Of a stretch of DNA of 64,000 nucleotides, positions 18,089 through 26,517 are shown in pieces. A model generated the notes under the pieces. That model searched no databases and was not told where the DNA came from. It worked only from the letters and a program-made list of their open reading frames with translations. The position numbers were made by a program, and so were the translations under genes. Origin of the DNA: an uncultured Lachnospiraceae bacterium (GTDB taxonomy: Bacteria > Bacillota > Clostridia > Lachnospirales > Lachnospiraceae); assembly GCA_934317845.1 (NCBI GenBank), contig CAKRES010000002.1, forward strand, positions 62,001-126,000, given 5' to 3'. Position 1 is the first letter of the stretch; each line of letters opens with the position of its first letter.

Positions 18089-19036
18089 ATGAAAGTATTA
18101 GTAACAGGTGTGGCTGGTCAGCTTGGCCACGATGTGGTAAATGAGTTAGTAAAACGTGGGTTAGAGCCGATCGGTAGCGATTTGGCAGAGACATATAGCG
18201 GTGCGCAGGATGGAACGGCAGTGACTACGGCAAAGTATGTGCCAATGGATCTGGTGGATTCTGAGGCAGTGTTTGCCCGTATGGTCTATGAGCAGCCGGA
18301 TGCGGTGATTCACTGTGCAGCTTGGACGGCAGTGGATGCAGCAGAAGAGGAAGAGAATCATTTCAAGGTACGCAGTGTGAATTTTGCGGGTACCAAAAAT
18401 GTGGCACGGGTATGCCAGGAACTGGATATTCCGATGATGTACATTTCCACGGATTATATATTTGATGGCAGAGAAGGTACGGAGCCATGGCAGCCGGATT
18501 GTACGGATTTTCACCCGCTTAATTTTTACGGGGAAACAAAACTGGCTGGAGAGAATATCGTAAGAAGCTATTTAAAGAAGTTTTTTATTGTCCGTATTGC
18601 ATGGGTATTTGGTGTCAATGGTAACAATTTCATCAAGACGATGTTAAAGGTAGGAAAAAACCATGATACCATTCGTGTGGTAAATGATCAGATTGGTACG
18701 CCAACTTATACGTACGATCTGGCTCGTCTGCTCGTGGATATGATTCAGACAGACCGGTATGGACATTATCATGCAACCAATGAGGGTGGATACATCAGCT
18801 GGTATGATTTCACGAAAGAGATTTTTAAACAGGCAGTTGCGCTTGGTCATACAGAGTATGCCGAGGATAAGGTGAATGTGATTCCGGTTACAACGGCAGA
18901 ATATGGGGAATCCAAAGCTGCTCGTCCATTTAATTCAAGACTCGACAAGAGTAAGCTTTCCGAATGTGGATTTACACCGCTTCCGGACTGGAAGGATGCA
19001 GTTGCGCGCTATTTGAAGCAGTATGAGTGGGACTAG
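18089..19036 (+). CDS. rfbD: dTDP-4-dehydrorhamnose reductase
   Basis: A 315-residue reductase for the last step to dTDP-L-rhamnose. Visible are the NAD(P)-binding GVAGQLG at 7-13, IHCAAWTAVDAAE, STDYIFDG and the YGETK catalytic tyrosine/lysine. I chose the ATG at 18089 with AAGGAG about 10 bp upstream. It follows rfbB by 14 bp. The order rfbB-rfbD-rfbC differs from the textbook rfbBDAC only in lacking rfbA at this place. Confidence 0.95.
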   Translation: MKVLVTGVAGQLGHDVVNELVKRGLEPIGSDLAETYSGAQDGTAVTTAKYVPMDLVDSEAVFARMVYEQPDAVIHCAAWTAVDAAEEEENHFKVRSVNFAGTKNVARVCQELDIPMMYISTDYIFDGREGTEPWQPDCTDFHPLNFYGETKLAGENIVRSYLKKFFIVRIAWVFGVNGNNFIKTMLKVGKNHDTIRVVNDQIGTPTYTYDLARLLVDMIQTDRYGHYHATNEGGYISWYDFTKEIFKQAVALGHTEYAEDKVNVIPVTTAEYGESKAARPFNSRLDKSKLSECGFTPLPDWKDAVARYLKQYEWD

Positions 19037-19115
19037 CAGTTAGATCAGCTGTGATACGATAAAATAATTTTTCTGTCATTGCAGAAGTGATAGGTAAGAA
19101 AGAAGGAGAACGAAA

Positions 19116-19721
19116 ATGGGACAGATTAATGTAACAAAGGCTCCGATTGAAGGCCTTTATGTGATTGAGCCTACTGTACATGGGGATAACCGTGGTTATT
19201 TTATGGAGACTTACAATCAGAATGATATGAAGGAAGCCGGACTGGATATGGTATTTGTTCAGGATAACCAGTCGATGTCAACAAAGGGTGTGCTTCGTGG
19301 ACTTCATTTCCAGAAGGAGTATCCACAGGGCAAATTAGTTCGTGTGATCAAGGGTTCCGTATTTGATGTAGCGGTTGATTTAAGAGAGGGAAGCAAAACC
19401 TATGGACAGTGGTATGGTGTGGAGCTGACCGAGGAGAACAAGAAACAGTTTTATATCTCTGAAGGTTTTGCACATGGTTTCCTTGTACTGAGTGAGACAG
19501 CGGAATTCTGTTATAAGGTAACAGATTTCTATCATCCGGGTGATGAAGGCGGCCTGGCCTGGAATGATCCTGAGATTGGTATTGAGTGGCCGACTCTGCA
19601 GGGAGAGTATCCGGGCAATGCAGATGCTTCGGGTTACACACTTGCGGATGGAACGAAGCTGAATCTTTCTGATAAGGATCAGAAATGGCTTGGATTAAAG
19701 GATACATTTCATTTTTCATAA
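19116..19721 (+). CDS. rfbC: dTDP-4-dehydrorhamnose 3,5-epimerase
   Basis: A 201-residue cupin-fold epimerase acting between RfbB and RfbD. RGLHFQ holds the catalytic histidine, SVFDVAVDLREGS the conserved acidic region, and FAHGFLVLSETAEFCYKVTDFY the substrate-binding strands with the conserved tyrosine. AAGGAG lies 7 bp before the ATG. It is separated from rfbD by 79 bp and followed by a clear terminator at 19743, so it closes the rhamnose operon. Confidence 0.95.
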   Translation: MGQINVTKAPIEGLYVIEPTVHGDNRGYFMETYNQNDMKEAGLDMVFVQDNQSMSTKGVLRGLHFQKEYPQGKLVRVIKGSVFDVAVDLREGSKTYGQWYGVELTEENKKQFYISEGFAHGFLVLSETAEFCYKVTDFYHPGDEGGLAWNDPEIGIEWPTLQGEYPGNADASGYTLADGTKLNLSDKDQKWLGLKDTFHFS

Positions 19722-19742
19722 AAGGTGAATGATAAAAGAATG

Positions 19743-19782
19743 GCTCCAAAGGTTAGAGGAATCTGGCTTTTGGAGCTTTTTT
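19743..19782 (+). terminator. Rho-independent terminator after rfbC
   Basis: GCTCCAAA (19743-19750) pairs with TTTGGAGC (19769-19776), followed by a run of T. It lies 22 bp after rfbC and separates the glycan locus from the next gene. Confidence 0.85.
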
Positions 19783-19879
19783 GTAAAAGGGACTTAAATC
19801 TGGTAAAATATTTATTGGTTGTTTGGTTTATAAGAAATTCGATATACTATTATAGGAATAGAAGGGAGGATGGCATTAT

Positions 19880-21373
19880 TTGAAAGAACTGTTTGACATA
19901 TCAAAGTTTGATTCGTACAAAGAAGATAATCGTCGAGAAGTCAAGAAAGCAAATGGTGGTTTGCCAATATCATTGTGGGACACATATTCTGCATTTGCCA
20001 ATTGTTATGGTGGAGTTATAATTCTTGGTGTTGCAGAGAATAAAGATGGTACATGGAGAACAACGGGGCTTGATGTGGCTGACAAAGGGAAACTTATTAA
20101 GCAATTTTGGGATATAATCAATAATCGAAAAAAAGTGAATGTGAACATCTTAAAAGATAATGACATTGAGGCATATGAAGTAAACGGAGATTTGATCATT
20201 GTCATCTATGTTCCCATGGCGAAACGAGATCAGAAACCAGTATATATCAATGATGATTTATTTGGTTCTACTTTCAGAAGAAATCATGAAGGGGATTATC
20301 GTTGTACACGTTTACAAGTAAAAACAATGCTTCGTGATCAGGCTGAAAATACTATGGATATGGAAGTTTTGGATGATGTTCCGATGAAAGATTTGAATTA
20401 TGAGACAATCCAGGGTTATAGAAATCGTCACAGAACATTGAAACCTGGGCATCCTTTTGAGAGATTAAATGATGCGGAGTATTTAAGAAGCATTGGTGCT
20501 GCCGCTATTTCAAGAGAGGATAAGCAGTTACATCCTACAGCTGCTGGTATGCTGATGTTTGGAGATGAATATAACATTGTGAGACATTTTCCAGAATATT
20601 TTCTTGATTATCGTGAAATGCTTGATCCCACTATACGGTGGACCGATCGTATACAATCAAGTTCTGGGGAATGGTCGGGTAATCTTTGTGATTTTTATTT
20701 TAGGGTGTATAACAAGATAAGTATGGATATAAAGACCCCCTTTGCAATGCAAGGTGGCGATAGAATTGAGGACACATCCGTTCATAAGGCTCTTAGAGAG
20801 GCATTGGCAAATTGCCTGATCAATGCTGATTATTATGGAATGCGAGGCGTGGTGATAAAAAAAGAGCCAAAGAAGCTTGTATTTGAAAATCCGGGATATA
20901 TCCGGACTGGTAAGATTCAGATGCGTAAAGGGGGAGAATCTGATCCCAGAAATAAGTCGCTTATGAAGATGTTTAATCTGATTAATATTGGAGAGCGTTC
21001 TGGTAGTGGAGTACCCAATATATTTAATATATGGAAAGATGAAGGTTGGAAGGAGCCTGTGATTGAAGAACGTTTTGAGCCGGATCGCACAGTATTGACG
21101 CTTGAATTTGTTGAAAAGCAAGCGAAGAAAACAAGCGAAGAAAACAAGCGAAGAAAACAGGCGAAGAAAATAAGCGAAGAAAGCAGACGAAGAAAAACAA
21201 GTGATAATATGGCAAAGATATATGAGTATCTTATGCAATGTGGGGAGGCTAAAACAAATGATATAGCAGAACACATTGGATTGAGTGCTTCAAGGACAAG
21301 AGCGATTCTTGCAAAAATGGAAAATATTGAGTCAACTGGTGCAACGACGAATAGAATGTATAAGCTTAAATAA
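19880..21373 (+). CDS. AlbA_2 / HATPase_c_4 putative transcriptional regulator (COG2865-like)
   Basis: A 497-residue protein with a TTG start at 19880, supported by GGGAGG 10 bp upstream; no ATG fits the frame nearby. The N-terminal part (about 10-130) is an AlbA_2 (Schlafen AlbA-like) domain, with NRREVKKANGGLP, FANCYGGVIILGV and FRRNHEGDYRCT. A GHKL-type ATPase-like part follows (ALREALANCLINADYY, VFENPGYIRTG, RSGSGVPNI). A basic linker and a winged-helix end (KTNDIAEHIGLSASRTRAILAKM) finish it. Such proteins are usually solitary and of unknown role. The linker contains two 13-residue repeats encoded by six 13-bp DNA units that could cause frameshifts. Terminators isolate it on the 5' side. 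Confidence 0.8.
   Translation: MKELFDISKFDSYKEDNRREVKKANGGLPISLWDTYSAFANCYGGVIILGVAENKDGTWRTTGLDVADKGKLIKQFWDIINNRKKVNVNILKDNDIEAYEVNGDLIIVIYVPMAKRDQKPVYINDDLFGSTFRRNHEGDYRCTRLQVKTMLRDQAENTMDMEVLDDVPMKDLNYETIQGYRNRHRTLKPGHPFERLNDAEYLRSIGAAAISREDKQLHPTAAGMLMFGDEYNIVRHFPEYFLDYREMLDPTIRWTDRIQSSSGEWSGNLCDFYFRVYNKISMDIKTPFAMQGGDRIEDTSVHKALREALANCLINADYYGMRGVVIKKEPKKLVFENPGYIRTGKIQMRKGGESDPRNKSLMKMFNLINIGERSGSGVPNIFNIWKDEGWKEPVIEERFEPDRTVLTLEFVEKQAKKTSEENKRRKQAKKISEESRRRKTSDNMAKIYEYLMQCGEAKTNDIAEHIGLSASRTRAILAKMENIESTGATTNRMYKLK
21120..21198 (+). repeat. Tandem 13-bp repeat (about 6 units) inside coding sequence
   Basis: Six units of AAGCGAAGAAAAC or close variants; the first three are identical (21120-21132, 21133-21145, 21146-21158), the rest have one to three changes. 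Because 13 is not a multiple of 3, three units code 13 residues (KQAKKTSEENKRR, then KQAKKISEESRRR). Gain or loss of one unit shifts the frame before the winged-helix domain. Confidence 0.9.
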
Positions 21374-21475
21374 GGTATAAAAGTTGACAGCTCATTTAAC
21401 ATTGGACATTCCCCGTAACCTTCCCTCTTTTTCGGCATATAGTGAAGTATAAGAAAAAGAAAGGTTGTGTCAGGG

Positions 21476-22327
21476 ATGGCAAGATTTACGAATCAGGCCC
21501 AGCTTCGCTATGGTGATGCGGTGGCCAATTCCAATATTGCAGTAGGAGAAATTTTAGAAGTGCTTTCAGCGACGAAAACGGCGGTACGCAGTACGTACGG
21601 TCCGCAGGATAGCGTGACGTATGTTATCAGTATTGTAAATTCCGGTGCGACAGCATTTGCGGGGATTTCGATTTCCGATGATCTGGGAACGTATACGATC
21701 GAGCCGGATGCGCTTACTCCGCTTACCTATATTGCGGGAAGTGTAAAATACTATATCAACGGAGTGCTGCAGGCGGCTCCTACGGTAACGGCAGGTCCTC
21801 CTCTTGTAATCTCCGGACTGACGATTCCGGCTGGCGGTAATGCAACGATCGTATATGAGGCTTCTGTTAACGAGTATGCGCCACTTGCAGCGGCATCTAC
21901 GATTACAAATACCGCTACGGTTTCCGGTGGTGGTGTGACTCCGATCGAGGTTGAGGAGACGATCAATGCAGCGAGTGGTCCGGTGCTTTCTATTACGAAG
22001 TCCGTTAGTCCGGTTCCGGTAACGGAAAATGGTACGTTAACGTATACATTTTTAATTCAGAATTCCGGAAATGCTGACGCAAATGCAACGACGGGTGTTG
22101 TGGTCACTGATACGTTCAATCCGGTTCTTTCCAATCTGACAGCAACATTTAATGGAACTGCATTAACAGCAGGAACCCAATATACGTATGACGAGACAAC
22201 AGGGGTATTTTCAACAACTGCAGGTGAGATCACTGTGCCTGCAGCCACATATGAAAGGGATCCGGCAACGAATGCATGGGTAGTGACACCGGGAGTGAGT
22301 ACACTTACGATCACAGGTACCATTTAA
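21476..22327 (+). CDS. DUF11-repeat surface-type protein without signal peptide
   Basis: A 283-residue protein with two DUF11 (conserved repeat) modules: one from about 35-160 (DSVTYVISIVNSGATAF, TITNTATVSGGG) and one from about 170-280 (SITKSVSPVPVTENGTLTY, IQNSGNADA). The start MARFTNQAQLRYGDAVANSN has no hydrophobic signal and there is no LPXTG or membrane anchor. Similar signal-less proteins are common in Lachnospiraceae from my general knowledge, and how they reach the surface is unclear. I chose the ATG at 21476, 11 bp after GAAAGG; a GTG at 21467 is too close. Its nearest neighbours give no clue to function. Confidence 0.75.
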   Translation: MARFTNQAQLRYGDAVANSNIAVGEILEVLSATKTAVRSTYGPQDSVTYVISIVNSGATAFAGISISDDLGTYTIEPDALTPLTYIAGSVKYYINGVLQAAPTVTAGPPLVISGLTIPAGGNATIVYEASVNEYAPLAAASTITNTATVSGGGVTPIEVEETINAASGPVLSITKSVSPVPVTENGTLTYTFLIQNSGNADANATTGVVVTDTFNPVLSNLTATFNGTALTAGTQYTYDETTGVFSTTAGEITVPAATYERDPATNAWVVTPGVSTLTITGTI

Positions 22328-22382
22328 CAACGGAAGGTTTCTGTATCGTACTTGAAAACGAGTGGTAAGGCATGATAAAAGT

Positions 22383-22419
22383 TTCTGTAGTTTCAGATTT
22401 CTGGAGCTACAGAATTTTT
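22383..22419 (+). terminator. Rho-independent terminator after DUF11 gene
   Basis: TTCTGTAG (22383-22390) and CTACAGAA (22407-22414) form a perfect 8-bp stem followed by five T. Confidence 0.8.
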
Positions 22420-22541
22420 ATGTCACGAGATTTCTTTTGGCAGCTGCTGTTTCACAGGATTCCACATTGCAAAAGAGAGGCGAAAATGGTATTCTTATCA
22501 GAGAAAAATGGCCATAGCAAAGCCTGGATCGGATTGTTATT

Positions 22542-23432
22542 ATGAAAAAAGATAAGTTACAGATTGAAAAAAGAATATTGAATCTTTCCTTTTTAGGAAG
22601 TGTCCTGTTTATTCTGGCAGAAGGTCTGATGGCATGGAAAACGCATTCCCATTCCATTTTAACAGATTGTCTGTTTGATGCTGCGGATCTTGTTATGATC
22701 GGACCGTTTCTGGTATTGATCCCGCTGCTTTATAAACCGGTAACGGAAAAGCATCCATATGGTTATGCACAGGTGGAATCTTTGTTTTTGCTTGTGAAGT
22801 ATAGTGTGTTGCTGGCATTGACTTGTAATCTGATGCTGGAAAATATAAAGCTGCTGCTTCACGGGGGGCATGACGTAGATGCCGGAAGCATTGCGATATT
22901 TGAATTTCTGGTATGCTTAGGCTGTCTGTTCATTTATTTATTGCTGCATCATTACAGCACCAAATATGAGTCGATGACGATCAAGGCAGAATTATACATG
23001 TGGAAGCTTGATATTTTAAGCAGTATGGGAGTGGCAGTTGCCTTTGCGGTGCAAATGCTCTTACAGCATACAACGCTTCATTTTCTGTCTCCTTATATTG
23101 ATCCGGCCGTTGCAGTTGTCATGGCTCTTTTATTGATCCGGGAGCCGATCAAGGTGATCTTTAAAAGCATAAAAAATCTGGTGCTGTTTGCACCAGAGGA
23201 GGAAACGCTGGATCAGATCCGCTCGATCGTGGACCGGCACATGGCGGATTACCCCTATGAGGTAACGTTCCTTGATGTGATCCAGACCGGACGAAAGCTT
23301 TGGGTGGAAGTATATATTGGCAATCAGACCGATGTGATCCATATCAGCATCCTGCACCGGGTACGTGACGAGATCAAGCAGGAGCTGAAACATAAATACG
23401 ATCAGGTGTATATCGAAGTAATTCCGGATTAA
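22542..23432 (+). CDS. Cation diffusion facilitator (CDF) family transporter
   Basis: A 296-residue membrane protein with about six helices and a C-terminal cytoplasmic domain, matching the CDF fold. HSILTDCLFDAADL occupies the place of the usual HSxxD metal-site helix, and EKHPYGYAQVESL is the typical loop before helix 3. The C-terminal domain (about 205-296: EETLDQIRSIVDRH, RKLWVEVYIG, HRVRDEIKQEL) is the regulatory ferredoxin-like part. It probably exports a divalent metal such as Zn or Mn; the metal is not readable. It is a single gene converging on the two-component system. Confidence 0.75.
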   Translation: MKKDKLQIEKRILNLSFLGSVLFILAEGLMAWKTHSHSILTDCLFDAADLVMIGPFLVLIPLLYKPVTEKHPYGYAQVESLFLLVKYSVLLALTCNLMLENIKLLLHGGHDVDAGSIAIFEFLVCLGCLFIYLLLHHYSTKYESMTIKAELYMWKLDILSSMGVAVAFAVQMLLQHTTLHFLSPYIDPAVAVVMALLLIREPIKVIFKSIKNLVLFAPEEETLDQIRSIVDRHMADYPYEVTFLDVIQTGRKLWVEVYIGNQTDVIHISILHRVRDEIKQELKHKYDQVYIEVIPD

Positions 23433-23481
23433 GGTTTTGTACATGGCATATGCCGGAAAGTTTTGGAATCTGTTTTATTTT

Positions 23482-24729
23482 TTATAACCGCACCGTAAAG
23501 GTTGCACCGCCCCCTGTGGTTTCACTGACGTGGATCGTACCGCCATGCATATGCACGATCTCTGCGGCGATGCTAAGTCCCAGTCCAAAGTGATCGGGAT
23601 CGGTGTGTGCCTGATCACCCTGATAAAAGCGGTCAAAGATCCGGGTAAGATCCTGCTCTTTGATGCCGCACCCGGTATCGGCAACGACGAGGTAGAGATG
23701 TCCTTTTTGTTCATAGGCTTCCAGTGTGATGCTTCCTGTTTTTGTATACTGGCAGGCATTGTCCATCAGGATCGTTAAAAGCTGCAGCATCCGGTTTTTA
23801 TCAAACCGGTAGAGGGAAATGGTTTCCTCCGGCAGACTGATATAAAATCCCAGTCCCTTTTTTGCAACATACTCTTCAAAATTATTATAGCATTGAAACA
23901 GCACCGGCTCGATATGGTCTAAGGCAAGATCAGCAGAGACGGTGTTTTTGTCCATACGGGAAAGGGTGAGCAGATCGCCGACTAATGCGGACATCCTGCT
24001 GCATTCTGAGTCGGCAATGTCGTAATATTTTTCTGCTTCTTCGGGTGTCTGCCGTGCCGTATAAAGACTTGATTTGATCAGTGTCAGCGGCATGCGCAGC
24101 TCATGGGCGGCAGAAGAGACAAATTCCTTTTGTTTCTGGTAAGCAACCTTTGCAGGGACGATCGCTTTTTGAATGAGCACACGGCAGATCAGCAGTAAGA
24201 GCGCAATGCTTGCGATCGCAATGCCGAGAAATTTTACCGCCATTACTTTTAACTGGTCATAGATCACACTTTTCGGATAGAGGGCAACCAGTGTGGTGTC
24301 CTCATAAACATCAAGTGCAGAGCTTGCAAAATAACGTTTTCCATCCGGAGCTTTGTAGTCAAAAATAGAAAAGGTAAATTCACCATTTTTAAAGGTGGCA
24401 CGTGTTTTTGATTTGGCATTAACATCTAAAAACAGTTTCTCGGAGACTTTGGTCGAGGTAAATGAATTCAGATTACGTACCTGACCATGATCGTTCGCAT
24501 AGACGATAATGTCTCCTGTGCTCAATATGTAATAATAATCGCTGTTTGCTACAAAGTCATCAAAAACGGTAGTGTAGATTGCCTGTACATTGGTACGGAA
24601 AAAGTAGTAGGTGCGCTCATAAAGTGCCTGATAACTGATGTATAAAAATACGATGCTGATAGCTGTCATCAGCACAATGGAAAAGAAAAGAAAGGTCCAT
24701 AATAATTTTTTTTGTAATCCCTTGAACAC
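23482..24729 (-). CDS. Sensor histidine kinase
   Basis: A 415-residue HisKA-type kinase. TM1 is about 9-31, an extracellular sensor domain of about 130 residues follows, TM2 is about 163-184, and SSAAHELRMPL places the phospho-accepting histidine at His209. The ATP domain has MDNACQYT (N box), VVADTGCGIKEQD (G1) and FGLGLSIA (G2). It lies 23 bp downstream of its response regulator on the same strand. The pair is divergent from the permease/lipoprotein run at 25606, so its likely target is that operon, with a peptide or solute as stimulus (inference). The sensor domain is not of the short intramembrane Bce type. Confidence 0.9.
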   Translation of the reverse strand: MFKGLQKKLLWTFLFFSIVLMTAISIVFLYISYQALYERTYYFFRTNVQAIYTTVFDDFVANSDYYYILSTGDIIVYANDHGQVRNLNSFTSTKVSEKLFLDVNAKSKTRATFKNGEFTFSIFDYKAPDGKRYFASSALDVYEDTTLVALYPKSVIYDQLKVMAVKFLGIAIASIALLLLICRVLIQKAIVPAKVAYQKQKEFVSSAAHELRMPLTLIKSSLYTARQTPEEAEKYYDIADSECSRMSALVGDLLTLSRMDKNTVSADLALDHIEPVLFQCYNNFEEYVAKKGLGFYISLPEETISLYRFDKNRMLQLLTILMDNACQYTKTGSITLEAYEQKGHLYLVVADTGCGIKEQDLTRIFDRFYQGDQAHTDPDHFGLGLSIAAEIVHMHGGTIHVSETTGGGATFTVRL

Positions 24730-24752
24730 GTCACAGCCCTCCCTGTCTTTTA

Positions 24753-25430
24753 TTATCTTTCTGCTTTCATATAATAGCCCACTCCGCGGGAAACTTTGAT
24801 TTTAATACAGCTTTTGACCAGTGCAAGCTGTTTCCTGACAAAATAGATCTGGTTGTCCAGATTTCCATTTTCGATCGCCAGTGCTTCTCCCCAGATCGTT
24901 TCCATCAGATCTTCCCTACGGATCGGGACTTCCGGCTGGCGGATCAGTTCTAAAAACAGGGCGGCTTCCTTTTTGGAAAGGATGGTCTGTGCCCCGTTGC
25001 AGGTGATCGTGTGCGTCTTGTCGTCATAGGTTATGTCTGCATAGTGATAAAGCGGTGCCGCTTTTGCAGGTGTGATCCGTCTGGTCAGCATTTTCACGCG
25101 GGCATATAATTCTTTAAATTCAAATGGTTTCACCATGTAGTCATCGGCACCCTGCTCAATGCCATCCACCTTATCATCAGTATTACCCAGTGCAGTCAGG
25201 ATCAGAACCGGGATGGGATCATGCTCCTTGCGCAGTGAGGTGATCAGGGAAACCCCGTCCCCGTCCGGCAGCATGCGGTCTAAGAGTAAGAGGTCATAAT
25301 GATTCTTTTTTAGTAGCAGTATTCCCTTGGCGATCGTATCACAGTAATCCAGTGTGATCTGTTCTTTTTTAAATAAAACAAGCAGCATTTCGCAAAGCCG
25401 CTGGTCATCTTCGATCAGTAGTAAATTCAT
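24753..25430 (-). CDS. OmpR-family response regulator
   Basis: A 225-residue regulator: receiver domain with acidic pocket IEDD (residues 6-9), phospho-accepting Asp51 in LLLLDRMLPDGDG and Lys103-region MVKPFEF, followed by a winged-helix OmpR/PhoB output domain (LSKKEAALFLELI, ENGNLDNQIYFVRKQL, RGVGYYM). I chose MNLLLIEDD at 25430, with AAAGGAG upstream on the minus strand; an in-frame upstream ATG at 25451 precedes the ribosome site. It shares the 175-bp divergent promoter region with the MalF-like gene. Confidence 0.92.
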   Translation of the reverse strand: MNLLLIEDDQRLCEMLLVLFKKEQITLDYCDTIAKGILLLKKNHYDLLLLDRMLPDGDGVSLITSLRKEHDPIPVLILTALGNTDDKVDGIEQGADDYMVKPFEFKELYARVKMLTRRITPAKAAPLYHYADITYDDKTHTITCNGAQTILSKKEAALFLELIRQPEVPIRREDLMETIWGEALAIENGNLDNQIYFVRKQLALVKSCIKIKVSRGVGYYMKAER

Positions 25431-25490
25431 ATGTTTTTTCTCCTTTTGCAACAGTGTAATACATTTCCCTCTTTTTATCCAGAATATACG

Positions 25491-25569
25491 GGAAATTAGA
25501 GACTAATTCGAGATAACAGGAAAATTAGAGTTTATTTTGAGGACGTCGTACCCCTCTTTTTGTTACAAT
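25491..25569 (+). promoter_or_regulatory. Candidate response-regulator sites and promoter of the permease/lipoprotein operon
   Basis: Two direct repeats, GGAAATTAGAG (25491-25501) and GGAAAATTAGAG (25519-25530), lie upstream of TACAAT (25564-25569), a plausible -10 for the gene at 25606. No good -35 stands 17 bp away (TTGAGG at 25537 is 21 bp off), which fits an activator-dependent promoter. The repeats are the kind of direct repeat OmpR-type regulators bind. Assignment is inference. Confidence 0.4.
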
Positions 25570-25605
25570 TTTCATAAGAAAAAATAGAAGGGAAGTGTAT
25601 GTTTT

Positions 25606-26517
25606 ATGGCGGAAGAAAAAGAAAAGCCGCAGAAAGAAAAACGGGGCAGGATAGGCAGAAAGATCATGGAGTTTATTGAAGAACACGACACACTGTTGTT
25701 TTTTGTACTCCCCAGCGTGATCGGTGTCACAATATTTTTTCTGTTCCCACTTCTTGATGTGGCGCGGCGGTCGTTTTGTTTTGGGACATCATGGCAGTTT
25801 AATGGTATTGCCAACTTTAAACTACTATTTACCAATAAAGCCTTTATGCTGGCGGCATACAATACGCTTCGGTTTGAAGCAATCTGTCTGCCGCTGTTAC
25901 TTTTGATTTCATTGCTGGTGGCGATCGAGGTTTATTTTAGTTCAAGTTCTGTTTTAAAATTTGCCTTTTTAGTGCCACTGGCAATCCCCTCCAATTCGAT
26001 CGCAGTGCTTTGGAGAGTGTTGTTTGAGCAGCAGGGCATTGTAAATCACATATTGACCGGAGTGTTTCATATGCACGCGGTGCGGTTTCTGGACAGCAGC
26101 GCAGCGTTCTGGGTGCTGGTATTTACCTACCTTTGGAAAAATATCGGCTATAACATGCTGATCTGGTGGGCGGGGCTTGCCGCGATCCCCAATAACGTGT
26201 ACGAGGCGGCAAAGCTTGACGGGGCATCCCGCGGGCAGATCATCACAAGGATCATTGTTCCCAATCTAAAGCATGTTGCCTATGCAGTTACCGTGCTTGC
26301 GTTTGTCAATTCCTTTAAGGTGTACCGTGAGGCATATCTGATCGCCGGAAATTATCCGGATAACTCCATGTACACGCTGCAGCATTTGTTTAACAACTGG
26401 TTCCAGAAGCTGGATATCGGAAAGCTGGCAGCAGCCTCTGTCGTCACGGCAGCATTTTTGTTCACGGTACTTTATGTACTGAAGAAGCTTTTGCTAAAGG
26501 AGGATGATGAAGCATGA
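25606..26517 (+). CDS. ABC importer permease, MalF/UgpA type
   Basis: A 303-residue permease with six membrane helices, the first starting near residue 28 (LLFFVLPSVIGVTIFFLFPLL). The cytoplasmic EAA loop is intact near 196-222 (NNVYEAAKLDGASRGQ), so it should dock on an ATPase of the MalK/MsmX type. No such ATPase is encoded in the window. In sugar importers this subunit pairs with a MalG-type partner, here the next gene (4-bp ATGA overlap), and with an extracellular binding lipoprotein, here five candidates downstream. The substrate is unknown and may not be a sugar. Confidence 0.9.
   Translation: MAEEKEKPQKEKRGRIGRKIMEFIEEHDTLLFFVLPSVIGVTIFFLFPLLDVARRSFCFGTSWQFNGIANFKLLFTNKAFMLAAYNTLRFEAICLPLLLLISLLVAIEVYFSSSSVLKFAFLVPLAIPSNSIAVLWRVLFEQQGIVNHILTGVFHMHAVRFLDSSAAFWVLVFTYLWKNIGYNMLIWWAGLAAIPNNVYEAAKLDGASRGQIITRIIVPNLKHVAYAVTVLAFVNSFKVYREAYLIAGNYPDNSMYTLQHLFNNWFQKLDIGKLAAASVVTAAFLFTVLYVLKKLLLKEDDEA

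Noticed and set aside
19880..21373. Defence-island gene (Schlafen/AlbA-like)
   Set aside because: AlbA_2 proteins of this layout are widely found as solitary regulator-like proteins and no restriction, CRISPR or abortive-infection gene is nearby.
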